Origin: Flavobacteriales bacterium
Lineage (GTDB): Bacteria > Bacteroidota > Bacteroidia > Flavobacteriales_F > PHOS-HE28
Length of the DNA stretch: 64,000 nucleotides
NCBI GenBank assembly: GCA_020635655.1
Contig: JACJZI010000006.1
Coordinates: forward strand, 243,069 to 307,068
Direction of reading: 5' to 3'
Made by a program: the position numbers and the translations under genes. Shown in pieces: positions 56,507-64,000 of the stretch (position 1 is its first letter; each line of letters begins with the position of its first letter). The notes beneath the pieces were generated by a model. It was not told where the DNA came from. It ran no database searches and saw only the letters and a program-made list of their open reading frames with translations.

Positions 56507-57835
56507 ATGGGCCACCTCATCACCCGGCGCGACATCGACCGGTTGGCGGTCCCGGCGATCATCAGCGGCATCGCTGAACCCATCATCTCTTTGGTGGACA
56601 TGGCTTTCGTGGGGCGGCTCGGCACTGCGGACCTGGCCGCTGTGGGGATCGCGAGCAGCTTTTTCCTGTTGGTCGTCTGGGTCCTCGCGCAAACACGCAG
56701 TGCCGTGCTTGCCGTGGTGGCAAGGCACTTCGGTGAGGACCGCCTGGACGCCATCAGGGGCCTGGTACCCCTGGCGGTGTGGATGAACTTCGGCCTGGGA
56801 CTCGTTTTCTTCCTGATCACCAATGCGCTGGCCGGACCGATATTCAGCCTTTACAACGCACAGGGCGAAGTACTTCAGAAGGCGATCGCCTACTACCACG
56901 TCCGGTCGCTCGGCCACCCGATGGTCCTGGCCACGTTCGCGCTCACCGGGGCGTTCCGCGGCATCCAGAACCTCCGCTGGAACATGTGGTTGAGCGTGAC
57001 CGGAGCACTGGTCAACCTGTTGCTGAACCCGATCCTCATCTTCGGCTGGGGTCCCCTTCCGGCCATGGGTATCCGCGGCTCGGCGCTCGCCAGTTTGATC
57101 GCACAGGTGGTGATGTTCGTCGCTGCGATCGTGATCCTGGAACGACGCACACCTTTCCACATCCTTCCGGACCGCTGGTCGCACCCCGAGATCCCCGCGC
57201 TCCTCCTTCTGAGCGGCAACCTTTTCGCGCGCACCATTGCGCTGAACGTATGCTACTACCTGGGCAACAGGTTCGCGACCGGTTACGGCGAGGCCTACAT
57301 CGGCGCGCACAGCATCGCGATGAACATCTGGCTCTTCAGCGCGTTCTTCATCGATGGATATGCCGCGGCAGGGAGCGTGCTGGCCGGCCGGTTGAACGGG
57401 GCCGGGGATCGACGTCAACTGTATCTCGTGAGCTGGCAGGTCGTGCGCCGGAGCATCTGGATCGGCGTCGGTCTCGCCGTCCTCTACACATTGCTCTACA
57501 GCCCGATCGGGCAGGTGTTCACGGCCGACCTGGAAGTGCAAAGGCTGTTCACGGCGGTCTTCTGGATGGTCATCATCACCCAGCCGCTCAACGCGGTGGC
57601 GTTCGCGTTCGATGGGATCTTCAAGGGACTTGGTGAAGGTGCCCTGTTGCGCAACGTGCTCATCCTCGCCACCGCCTTGGTGTTCGTACCGGTGATCCTG
57701 ATCGGACATCAGCTCGGCGGCCTCCTGTTCGCTGTTTGGAGCGCATTCCTTGCCTGGATGGCGGCACGTTCGATGGCCCTGGCGGTCTCCTTCCAACGAC
57801 GCTACCGACCCGCGACCGGCGGACGAAGAAGGTAA
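56507..57835 (+). CDS. MATE-family efflux transporter
   Basis: A 442-residue multidrug and toxin extrusion pump with 12 predicted helices in two similar halves. Motifs include PAIISGIAEPIISLVDMAF, VGRLGTADLAAVGI and, in the second half, AHSIAMNIWLFSAFFIDGYA. It would use a sodium or proton gradient to export cationic compounds. ATG 56507 gives the usual short N-terminus; the frame extends back into icd. The stop codon TAA is also the first part of the promoter element of the next gene. Confidence 0.93.
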   Translation: MGHLITRRDIDRLAVPAIISGIAEPIISLVDMAFVGRLGTADLAAVGIASSFFLLVVWVLAQTRSAVLAVVARHFGEDRLDAIRGLVPLAVWMNFGLGLVFFLITNALAGPIFSLYNAQGEVLQKAIAYYHVRSLGHPMVLATFALTGAFRGIQNLRWNMWLSVTGALVNLLLNPILIFGWGPLPAMGIRGSALASLIAQVVMFVAAIVILERRTPFHILPDRWSHPEIPALLLLSGNLFARTIALNVCYYLGNRFATGYGEAYIGAHSIAMNIWLFSAFFIDGYAAAGSVLAGRLNGAGDRRQLYLVSWQVVRRSIWIGVGLAVLYTLLYSPIGQVFTADLEVQRLFTAVFWMVIITQPLNAVAFAFDGIFKGLGEGALLRNVLILATALVFVPVILIGHQLGGLLFAVWSAFLAWMAARSMALAVSFQRRYRPATGGRRR

Positions 57836-57840
57836 TTTCG
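57833..57840 (+). promoter_or_regulatory. -7 element 5 nt before the next gene, overlapping the MATE stop
   Basis: TAATTTCG (one mismatch to TAnnTTTG), then CACGC, then ATG 57846. The first three bases are the MATE stop codon. Confidence 0.55.
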
Positions 57841-57845
57841 CACGC

Positions 57846-58430
57846 ATGTCCCGCGCGTGGCTCCTTCCGGTCCTCTGCCTTTTTTCCACCATGATGTGGG
57901 CCCAGGCGCCCGACGACTATGTGCGTAGCGATGCATCCACCCGACAGGATACAGCGGAAACCCCACGCCCCTGGAAGGACCGATTCTATTACGGTGGCGG
58001 ACTCGGGCTCGGTTTCGGGACGATCACGAACATCTCCGTCGAACCGATCGTCGGCTACAAGATCACGCGCAACGGGAAGCTCTCTGCAGGCCTGGGCGCC
58101 ACCTATTGGTATTACCGCGACAACCGGGACGCGTACAACTTCGAGACGAACGTTTACGGCGGCAAGGTGTTCGCGCGCTATCGCATACTCCAGCCGCTCT
58201 TCGCCCACGTGGAATTCGAGGAGCTCAACATGGAACTCTATCAGCCGCGTGTGGTCGGGCTCGCACGCTATTGGATCCCGTTCCTCTATGTCGGCGGGGG
58301 CTATGCCGCGCACCTGGGCGGGAACAACTATCTGCTCGCCATGGTCCTGTGGGATGTGCTCCAGGATCCCCGCGGACCCTACACGACAGGGGCCCCACAG
58401 ATCAGCATCGGCTTCGGGCTGGGCTTCTGA
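57846..58430 (+). CDS. Outer-membrane protein, small beta-barrel type
   Basis: A 194-residue protein with signal peptide (MSRAWLLPVLCLFSTMMWAQ). Alternating strands (FYYGGGLGLGFGTITNISVEP, KLSAGLGATYWYYRD, GGKVFARYRIL) and the C-terminus ISIGFGLGF with a final Phe are typical of outer-membrane barrels. No known family was recognised. It starts 10 bp after the MATE stop but appears to have its own promoter. Confidence 0.85.
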   Translation: MSRAWLLPVLCLFSTMMWAQAPDDYVRSDASTRQDTAETPRPWKDRFYYGGGLGLGFGTITNISVEPIVGYKITRNGKLSAGLGATYWYYRDNRDAYNFETNVYGGKVFARYRILQPLFAHVEFEELNMELYQPRVVGLARYWIPFLYVGGGYAAHLGGNNYLLAMVLWDVLQDPRGPYTTGAPQISIGFGLGF

Positions 58431-58448
58431 CCCCCATGACACCGGCAA

Positions 58449-58456
58449 TACCTTTG
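58449..58456 (+). promoter_or_regulatory. -7 element of the C45 gene block
   Basis: TACCTTTG, an exact TAnnTTTG, 27 nt upstream of ATG 58484. It lies downstream of another in-frame ATG (58436), so that upstream start is not used by this transcript. Confidence 0.65.
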
Positions 58457-58483
58457 CGCGCCGCTCCTCGGGCCTTGGCTGCA

Positions 58484-60166
58484 ATGCGCTGGATCCTCCG
58501 CTCGCTCTATCTGCTCCTTGAAGCGATCATCGCCACGGTGGTGATCGGTGGATGCGCGCTCTGGTTCGACATGCGGTTGACCCCTCCATTGGGGCCCGGG
58601 GAACAGGTCGTACTTCCGGATCGCGTTCCGGATGGCGACCGGGCCTGGAGGGTCGGGCCGGACCGATTGGCGCAGAACGACCGCGGGATCTGGGAGGCCT
58701 ATGTCGCGGGCCCGGACCTGGAACGCGGACTGACCTATGGTGCGCTCGCACAGGACCTCATCGAACGGCAGGAGGAATTTTTCGTGGACCGCATCCGACT
58801 GCTGGTGCCGGACGAGACCAAGCTCGGCTGGCTGCGCTACGGTGTGGCCTTTTTCGATCGCGACATCGAGGACAATATCCCGCTGGAGTTCCGCCGCGAG
58901 ATCTACGGGGAAAGCCGCAGTTTCAGCGACGCCTTCGACTTCATCGCGCCGAAATACGACCGCGCACTGAACTATCACGCCGCGCATGACATCGGCCACG
59001 CCCTGCAGGACCTGGCGCTCGTGGGTTGCACCTCCTTCGCCGTATGGGGCGACCGCACGGCCGACGGGAAGCTCCTCGTGGGACGGAACTTCGATTTCTA
59101 CATGGGCGAGGACTTCGCCTGTGACAAGGTGGTCCTCTTCATGCGTCCAGAGCATGGACACCCCTTCGCCGAGATCACCTGGGGCGGTATGATGGGCGCG
59201 GTGAGCGGCATGAACCTGGAAGGGCTCACCGTGACGATCAATGCGGCGCGGTCCGCGATCCCCGTCGAGGCGCGCACACCGATCTCCTTGCTTGCCCGTG
59301 AGATCCTCCAATATGCCTCCACGATCGACGAGGCCATTGCCATCGCGAAAGCGCGCGACGTGTTCGTCAGCGAGGCGATCCTGGTCTCCTCGGCCAAGGA
59401 TGGACGGGCCGTCGTGATCGAAAAAGCCCCGGACGGCATGGGCGTGTTCGATCCCGACTCCGGCGCGGTGGTCTGTGCGAACCACTATCAGAGCGCGCCG
59501 TTCCGCGATTCGCCCCCCAACCTGGAGAATATCAGGGAAAGTGACAGTATGGGACGTTTCCGTCGGATGTGGGACCTATTGAACACCCATCCGCACATGG
59601 GCCCAATGGACGCTGCCGCCATCCTTCGCGACCGCATGGGGCCACAAGGCAGGCCGGTGGGGTTCGCCAATCCCATGGCGATCGATCAGATGATCGCCCA
59701 TCACTCGGTCGTGTTCCAGCCCGAGGACGGCCGCATGTGGCTCTCCGTGGGTCCCTATCAGTTGGGTGAGTACCTCTGCTATGACCTGCCGGCGATCTTT
59801 GCCGCAGGCTCAAAGGACTCCTTGCGCATGCCCTTGTACGACCCCACCCGCACCCTGCCGGCGGACTCCTTCCTGACCTCCCCCCACATGGACGACCTCG
59901 TGTGGCATCGGGCCATGCGAACCGCCATCAACGATCGGATGATCACCGGAAGACCCTTCGCACTTTCGCCGGAACAACAGGACCGGTTCATCGCCACCGA
60001 CCCGGACAACTACATCACCTACATGACACTCGGCGACGTCGAACAGGCACTGGGGCATTGCGAAAAGGCCGTGCCTTGGTTCCGCATCGCGCTTGAAAAG
60101 GAAGTGGCTTCGGAGAATGAACGGCAACGTCTGCACCGATCGATCGCCGCATGCGCGAAGAACTGA
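58484..60166 (+). CDS. C45-family autoproteolytic acyltransferase/hydrolase
   Basis: A 560-residue Ntn-hydrolase of the acyl-coenzyme A:6-aminopenicillanate acyltransferase (C45) group. The nucleophile Cys182 is in DLALVGCTSFAVWG, where self-cleavage would expose it; GRNFDFYMGE and WGGMMGAVSGMNLEGLTVTIN are family motifs. The N-terminus (LYLLLEAIIATVVIGGC) is a membrane segment or lipoprotein signal (I-G-G-C). The last 60 residues look like a TPR-type helical pair (TLGDVEQALGHCEKAVPWF). Its end overlaps the next gene by 16 bp. C45-type genes commonly occur next to flexirubin/aryl-polyene clusters. Confidence 0.88.
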   Translation: MRWILRSLYLLLEAIIATVVIGGCALWFDMRLTPPLGPGEQVVLPDRVPDGDRAWRVGPDRLAQNDRGIWEAYVAGPDLERGLTYGALAQDLIERQEEFFVDRIRLLVPDETKLGWLRYGVAFFDRDIEDNIPLEFRREIYGESRSFSDAFDFIAPKYDRALNYHAAHDIGHALQDLALVGCTSFAVWGDRTADGKLLVGRNFDFYMGEDFACDKVVLFMRPEHGHPFAEITWGGMMGAVSGMNLEGLTVTINAARSAIPVEARTPISLLAREILQYASTIDEAIAIAKARDVFVSEAILVSSAKDGRAVVIEKAPDGMGVFDPDSGAVVCANHYQSAPFRDSPPNLENIRESDSMGRFRRMWDLLNTHPHMGPMDAAAILRDRMGPQGRPVGFANPMAIDQMIAHHSVVFQPEDGRMWLSVGPYQLGEYLCYDLPAIFAAGSKDSLRMPLYDPTRTLPADSFLTSPHMDDLVWHRAMRTAINDRMITGRPFALSPEQQDRFIATDPDNYITYMTLGDVEQALGHCEKAVPWFRIALEKEVASENERQRLHRSIAACAKN

Positions 60167-61452
60167 GGTTCATAGCCGATCTTGGCCTTGACGCGTTCGC
60201 TCGCATGCAGGGCGATCTCCTTCGCGCTCATGTCGCATGGCTCAAGGAGCGTTCGCCCTACTATGCCGAGGTGCTTTCCGGGACCCGGCCGGATGAGATC
60301 CGTGGTGTGAACGACATCCTCGACCTGCCTTTCACCACCAACGCCGACCTCGAGGCACGTAACGCGGAGTTCCTCGCAGTGCCCCGTGAACAGGTGGTCG
60401 ACCACGTGACCACGAGCGGAACCACGGGTCGTCCGGTGGCACTGATGATGAACGAGGCCGATCTGGACCGGTTGGCCGCCAACGAAGCGAACAGCTTGCG
60501 AATGGCCGGTGTGACGGAGAAGGATGTGGTGCAATTGATGACCACCATCGACCGGCGGTTCATGGCCGGACTGGCCTACTTCCTCGGTGCACGGGCCCTG
60601 GGTGCGGGCGTGGTGCGTGTTGGGCCTGGGGCCGCGGCAATGCAATGGGACAGTATCCTGCGTTTTGGTACGACGACATTGATCACGGTCCCTTCCTTCC
60701 TTGTCCGCCTGTTGGACCACGCGCGTCAACATGGCATCGATCCTGCGTCCACGACCGTGCGCAAGGCGATCTGCATCGGGGAACCGATCCACGACGAGGG
60801 AGGCAGATGGAACAACCTGGCCCAACGCATCAAGGTGGAATGGGACATCGAACTGCTGGGCACCTATGCCAGCACTGAAATGGCCACGGCCTGCACGGAA
60901 CGCTGGGAAGGCTCCGGCCATGCCGTACAGCCCCAGCTTGCCCTGTACGAGGTGCTCGATGAGAACGACAGGCCGGTCCGGGATGGCCGGGCGGGTGAGG
61001 TGGTCGTGACCCCGTTCCATGTGGAGGCCATGCCCTTGCTGCGCTACCGAACGGGGGATATCTGCACCTGGCGTTCGACACCATTCTCCGGAGAGGGATT
61101 CGGCATGTGGCTCGGACCGGTGCTCGGGCGGAAGCAACAACGCATGAAGGTCAAGGGGACCACGCTTTATCCCGCGCAGGTGATCGACAGCATGGCCTCT
61201 CTGCCCACGATCCCTAACTTCGTCGTGATCTGCACGACCGACGAACTGGGCCACGATGATCTGGAGATATTGGTGAGCGTGGAGGATGATGCGGTGGAGG
61301 GTCTTCGTACGGAATTGCGCGACCGCTTGCGTGTGGCGCCCCGGATCACACCGGTGGCCCATGCGGCCATCGAGGCCATGAAATGGCCGAAGGAAAGCCG
61401 GAAACCCCAGTTGTTCATCGATAGAAGGACCAATAGAACCGAACGATCATGA
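60151..61452 (+). CDS. Phenylacetate-CoA ligase-like acyl-CoA synthetase
   Basis: A 433-residue AMP-forming ligase of the PaaK type. The ATP-binding loop TSGTTGRP is at 88-95, followed by YASTEMATAC (the A5-like motif), GEVVVTPF and LRYRTGDICTW. It would activate an aryl acid, such as a hydroxycinnamate, to a CoA thioester. It overlaps the C45 gene (16 bp) and the next gene (4 bp, ATGA), so these are co-translated. The substrate is inferred from context only. Confidence 0.88.
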   Translation: MREELRFIADLGLDAFARMQGDLLRAHVAWLKERSPYYAEVLSGTRPDEIRGVNDILDLPFTTNADLEARNAEFLAVPREQVVDHVTTSGTTGRPVALMMNEADLDRLAANEANSLRMAGVTEKDVVQLMTTIDRRFMAGLAYFLGARALGAGVVRVGPGAAAMQWDSILRFGTTTLITVPSFLVRLLDHARQHGIDPASTTVRKAICIGEPIHDEGGRWNNLAQRIKVEWDIELLGTYASTEMATACTERWEGSGHAVQPQLALYEVLDENDRPVRDGRAGEVVVTPFHVEAMPLLRYRTGDICTWRSTPFSGEGFGMWLGPVLGRKQQRMKVKGTTLYPAQVIDSMASLPTIPNFVVICTTDELGHDDLEILVSVEDDAVEGLRTELRDRLRVAPRITPVAHAAIEAMKWPKESRKPQLFIDRRTNRTERS

Positions 61453-62081
61453 ATTGTGCAAGGTCCATCCTGTTCGCATTGTGCGCCGCCCTCGTCACAC
61501 CATTTCAAGCGCAGCCAACGATGTCCGATGTGGTCAATGGCCGTGCGAAGCTCACTTGGATCGGTATCGATTACTCCCATGTGAAGCTCAGCCCACGGTA
61601 CGCCTTTGCCGAGTTCGAACGGACCGGACCGGCCTATCCCGTGCGATGGAACCATCTGATCGTCTCAGAGCCTGAGAAATACAACCTCTGTGAGGCATTG
61701 AAGGCCGCTGATTGCACGAACGACATCGGACCGATGGGGCCGATCACAAACGCGTTCGAAGTATCGAGATCCTTCGAAGGCGAGCCCATCCGCATGGATG
61801 AAGTACCTGGGATCGTGGACGCATACGCAACGGATGATCTGACCGGTGTGGGTGCCGTGTTCATCGCCCGTGAATATCACAAGGTCGAGAACGACGAACG
61901 CGCGGTCTATTTCGTCTCCTTCTTCGACATGGCGACCAAGCAGGTGCTGCATACAGAGGAGATCATTGGAAAGCCGGGCGGGTTCGGCTTTCGGAACTAC
62001 TGGGCGGCCTCCGTGTATTCCGTGATCGAGCAGATCAGGTCCACTTATCTGAAACAATGGAAGAAGCGCTTCACGAACTGA
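61449..62081 (+). CDS. Secreted protein of unknown function
   Basis: A 210-residue protein with signal peptide (residues 1-22, ending PFQAQ). The mature part (SDVVNGRAKLTWIGIDYSHVKL, given in part, and AVFIAREYHKVENDERAVYFVSFFDMATKQVLHTEEI, split here) is beta-rich and shows two cysteines in CEALKAADC. It resembles periplasmic proteins next to pigment clusters but I do not recognise a family. It starts inside the stop of the ligase gene (ATGA) and overlaps the methyltransferase gene by 25 bp. Confidence 0.8.
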   Translation: MNCARSILFALCAALVTPFQAQPTMSDVVNGRAKLTWIGIDYSHVKLSPRYAFAEFERTGPAYPVRWNHLIVSEPEKYNLCEALKAADCTNDIGPMGPITNAFEVSRSFEGEPIRMDEVPGIVDAYATDDLTGVGAVFIAREYHKVENDERAVYFVSFFDMATKQVLHTEEIIGKPGGFGFRNYWAASVYSVIEQIRSTYLKQWKKRFTN

Positions 62082-63163
62082 GCAGGGCCGACGGTACTCG
62101 GGAGTTCCGTGGCGCGGAGATGAGCGCCGTGGAAGCGCGCGCCGAGGCCCAGCGGATCGCCTTCGGCCCGATCCTGTTCCAAGCCTGTTGGTACATGCAG
62201 CGCAAGGGGCTGTTCGACCTGCTCGCCCGCGGTCGCACGAAGGGCCTGTCCCGCGAGGAGATCCTGGCCACGAGCGGCATATCCTCCTACGCCCTCACCG
62301 TGCTGATCGACATGACGGTGACGGGGGGTGTGCTTTGGGAAAGGGAAGGGCGCTTCGGCCTGACCAAGGTGGGATTGATGCTGGCACACGACCGCATGAC
62401 CAAGGTGAACATGGACTTCACCGGCGATGTGTGCTATGAGGGCATGGCGCACCTGCCCGCCTCCCTGGACGAAGGCCGACCCGCGGGCCTGCAGGTCTTT
62501 GGCGATTGGCCCACGGTGTATCGCGCCCTGAGCGAGCTGCCGGAGCACGTGCGCCGCAGCTGGTTCGATTTCGATCACTACTACTCGGACCATTCATTTC
62601 CGCCGGCGCTCGACATCGTGTTCCGCGAGAAGCCCGGCACCATCATGGACGTGGGCGGCAATACCGGCAAATGGGCCATCAGCGTGCTGCGGCACGATCC
62701 GAACGTCAAGGTCGTGGTGGTCGACCTCCCTGGCCAGTTGAAGGAGGTGGTGGCGAACGTGACCAAGGCCGGCCTGGCCGATCGGCTGAGCACCGCCATC
62801 GCCGACATGCTCGATCCGGAAAGCCGCCTGCCTGAAGGGGCCGATGTGATCTGGATGAGCCAGTTCCTCGATTGCTTCAGCGAGGACGAGGTGGTGGCCA
62901 TCCTGCGCAAGGCCCATGCGGCAATGGGACCGGATACCGCGGTGTACATCATGGAGACCTTCATCGACAGGCAGCGGTGGCAGGCGGCATCGTTCAGCCT
63001 GGCGGCCACCTCGCTTTATTTCACGGCGATGGCCAACGGCAACAGCCGGATGTACCGGGCCGAGGCGTTCCTGCCACTGATCGAAAGGGCCGGGTTGCGG
63101 GTCACGGACGACATCGACGACGTGGGCATGGGCCACACCGTCCTGCGCTGCGTAAAGGCCTAG
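62057..63163 (+). CDS. SAM-dependent methyltransferase, O-methyltransferase type
   Basis: A 368-residue enzyme. An N-terminal winged-helix dimerisation domain (about 30-130, GLFDLLARG and SGISSYALTVLIDM) precedes the Rossmann methyltransferase domain with the SAM motif DVGGNTGKW (198-206), and SQFLDCFSEDEVVAILRKA. This matches plant-like O-methyltransferases that act on small aromatic hydroxyls. In flexirubin-type clusters such an enzyme decorates the polyene head group. Its stop codon overlaps that of the converging oxidoreductase. Confidence 0.9.
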   Translation: MEEALHELSRADGTREFRGAEMSAVEARAEAQRIAFGPILFQACWYMQRKGLFDLLARGRTKGLSREEILATSGISSYALTVLIDMTVTGGVLWEREGRFGLTKVGLMLAHDRMTKVNMDFTGDVCYEGMAHLPASLDEGRPAGLQVFGDWPTVYRALSELPEHVRRSWFDFDHYYSDHSFPPALDIVFREKPGTIMDVGGNTGKWAISVLRHDPNVKVVVVDLPGQLKEVVANVTKAGLADRLSTAIADMLDPESRLPEGADVIWMSQFLDCFSEDEVVAILRKAHAAMGPDTAVYIMETFIDRQRWQAASFSLAATSLYFTAMANGNSRMYRAEAFLPLIERAGLRVTDDIDDVGMGHTVLRCVKA

Positions 63164-64000
63164 ATGCCGGCTGCGTCACGCACCCTCCTCACCAGGTAAG
63201 GCTTTCCGAGCAATTCCGCGCAGGTCACCATCGCGCTCACGGTGACGCCCAACAGGCCGTGCAGGTTCGTGTTCTGCCCGGTGAGCAGCAGGTTGGGCAC
63301 ACGGGTGACGGGCGGAATGTAGCTGCGCATCGGGCTCTGCGCCGCCTTCACTACGCCGTACATGGAACCGTCCGGTGATCCGATGTAGTCCCGGAAACTC
63401 AAGGGCGTGCTGCTGTACATGGCCTTCGTCGCGGCGCGCACACCGGGGATGCGCTCCTCCAAAAGGTCCAGCACGCGCTCCTCCTTGCTTCGCTTGAACG
63501 CAGCATAGTCCTCCCCCCTGTCCTCGGGACCGGCCACGGTATTGTGCGTATCCGCCCACCGGGCCACCTCGGCGTACCGCATGTAGGTCATCACAGCGAG
63601 CGAATCGACGCGGGTGGGCTCGGATGCGGAGATCGGGGTGAAGACCATCAGGGAGGTCGGCCAGTCCGCTTCACCATAGTCCACCGCCTGCCATACATCG
63701 CTTACGGCGAAGTGATAAAGGTTGTGATCGCGGTACGGGATCGCGCCGGGTTCGAGCGTCAGGTGCACCGAGAAGGAACCGACGGAGTTCTCCAGTCCGG
63801 TGATCCGATCACGATAGGCCTTGCGGACGGTACCGGGCCCCAGCATCCGCAGCAGGGAGGCCGGATGGATGTCCGCGATCACACGCTTCGTGGTGAACGC
63901 ATCCCCGTCTTGGGTCCGGACCCGCTGAATGCCACCCGGGCCCATGTCGAACCCGGTGACCTCCTTCCGCGCGAGGATGGTCGCCCCTTTCGCCCGCGCG
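63160..64000 (-). CDS. FAD-dependent oxidoreductase, phytoene-desaturase-like (partial)
   Basis: The C-terminal 279 residues of a larger protein; the frame is open through the right edge. The end carries RVPNLLLTGQNTNLHGLLGVTVSAM, the C-terminal FAD-binding signature (GQ/N...G-G) of the CrtI/phytoene desaturase and all-trans-retinol 13,14-reductase superfamily. RVIADIHPASLLRMLG is a typical middle motif. The N-terminal dinucleotide-binding loop is outside the window. It converges on the methyltransferase with a 4-bp overlap. Such enzymes occur in flexirubin and aryl-polyene clusters. Confidence 0.85.
   Translation of the reverse strand, partial: ARAKGATILARKEVTGFDMGPGGIQRVRTQDGDAFTTKRVIADIHPASLLRMLGPGTVRKAYRDRITGLENSVGSFSVHLTLEPGAIPYRDHNLYHFAVSDVWQAVDYGEADWPTSLMVFTPISASEPTRVDSLAVMTYMRYAEVARWADTHNTVAGPEDRGEDYAAFKRSKEERVLDLLEERIPGVRAATKAMYSSTPLSFRDYIGSPDGSMYGVVKAAQSPMRSYIPPVTRVPNLLLTGQNTNLHGLLGVTVSAMVTCAELLGKPYLVRRVRDAAGI

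Noticed and set aside
55189..56823. A 544-codon minus-strand frame opposite icd and the MATE gene
   Set aside because: Spans two unrelated genes on the other strand, which have strong homology signatures.

Overview
The window looks like a chromosomal segment of a GC-rich (roughly 60% by eye) member of the Bacteroidota, most likely a Flavobacteriales-type lineage. The pointers are type IX secretion (T9SS) C-terminal sorting domains, a TonB receptor with a carboxypeptidase-regulatory-like N-terminus, an S46 dipeptidyl-peptidase, an HsdR_N orphan next to holA, and many copies of the Bacteroidota -7 promoter element TAnnTTTG in front of genes. No phage, insertion sequence or CRISPR array was seen. 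Most of the window is housekeeping DNA with a few accessory islands.

Layout. 1-5530: the 5' end of a secreted-protein gene, then a complete rRNA operon on the minus strand (16S, tRNA-Ile, tRNA-Ala, 23S, 5S) with terminator, two tandem promoters and two boxA-like repeats. 5531-15492: short-chain dehydrogenase, MscS channel, MtgA, a membrane protein, a sigma/putative anti-sigma pair, purL-tpx, and a polytopic membrane protein coupled to an amidohydrolase. 15541-23118: two tandem T9SS-exported paralogs, a three-part fusion protein (alkaline-phosphatase-superfamily domain, TPR-like middle, sulfotransferase) coupled to a 61-codon gene, and a large secreted subtilase. 23128-34456: HsdR_N orphan, AMP nucleosidase, holA, TonB receptor, pyrG, yidC, a DUF6438-like lipoprotein and the S46 peptidase. 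34658-49472: GT-C-like membrane protein, di-haem cytochrome c, LytTR regulator overlapping a hybrid kinase, purB, DinB, L-2-hydroxyglutarate oxidase, UMF1-type transporter, OmpA protein and a beta-barrel protein. 49605-58430: aconitase, rpsF-rpsR-rplI, dnaX, isocitrate dehydrogenase, MATE pump and a small outer-membrane protein. 58484-64000: a tightly overlapping block (C45 acyltransferase-like enzyme, PaaK-type CoA ligase, secreted protein, methyltransferase, and a convergent FAD oxidoreductase cut by the window end) that resembles the flank of a flexirubin/aryl-polyene pigment cluster.

Gene-expression signals are the most unusual part. The 16S 3' tail reads UCUCC where the anti-Shine-Dalgarno core CCUCC is expected. 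None of the gene starts I checked has a convincing Shine-Dalgarno sequence, and in several genes the -7 promoter element ends only 4-6 bases before the start codon, which predicts leaderless mRNAs. dnaX carries a run of nine adenines at codons 400-402 in an otherwise GC-rich gene. Both alternative frames stop within a few codons, and a 9-bp inverted repeat starts at the run. This is the architecture of a programmed tau/gamma switch.
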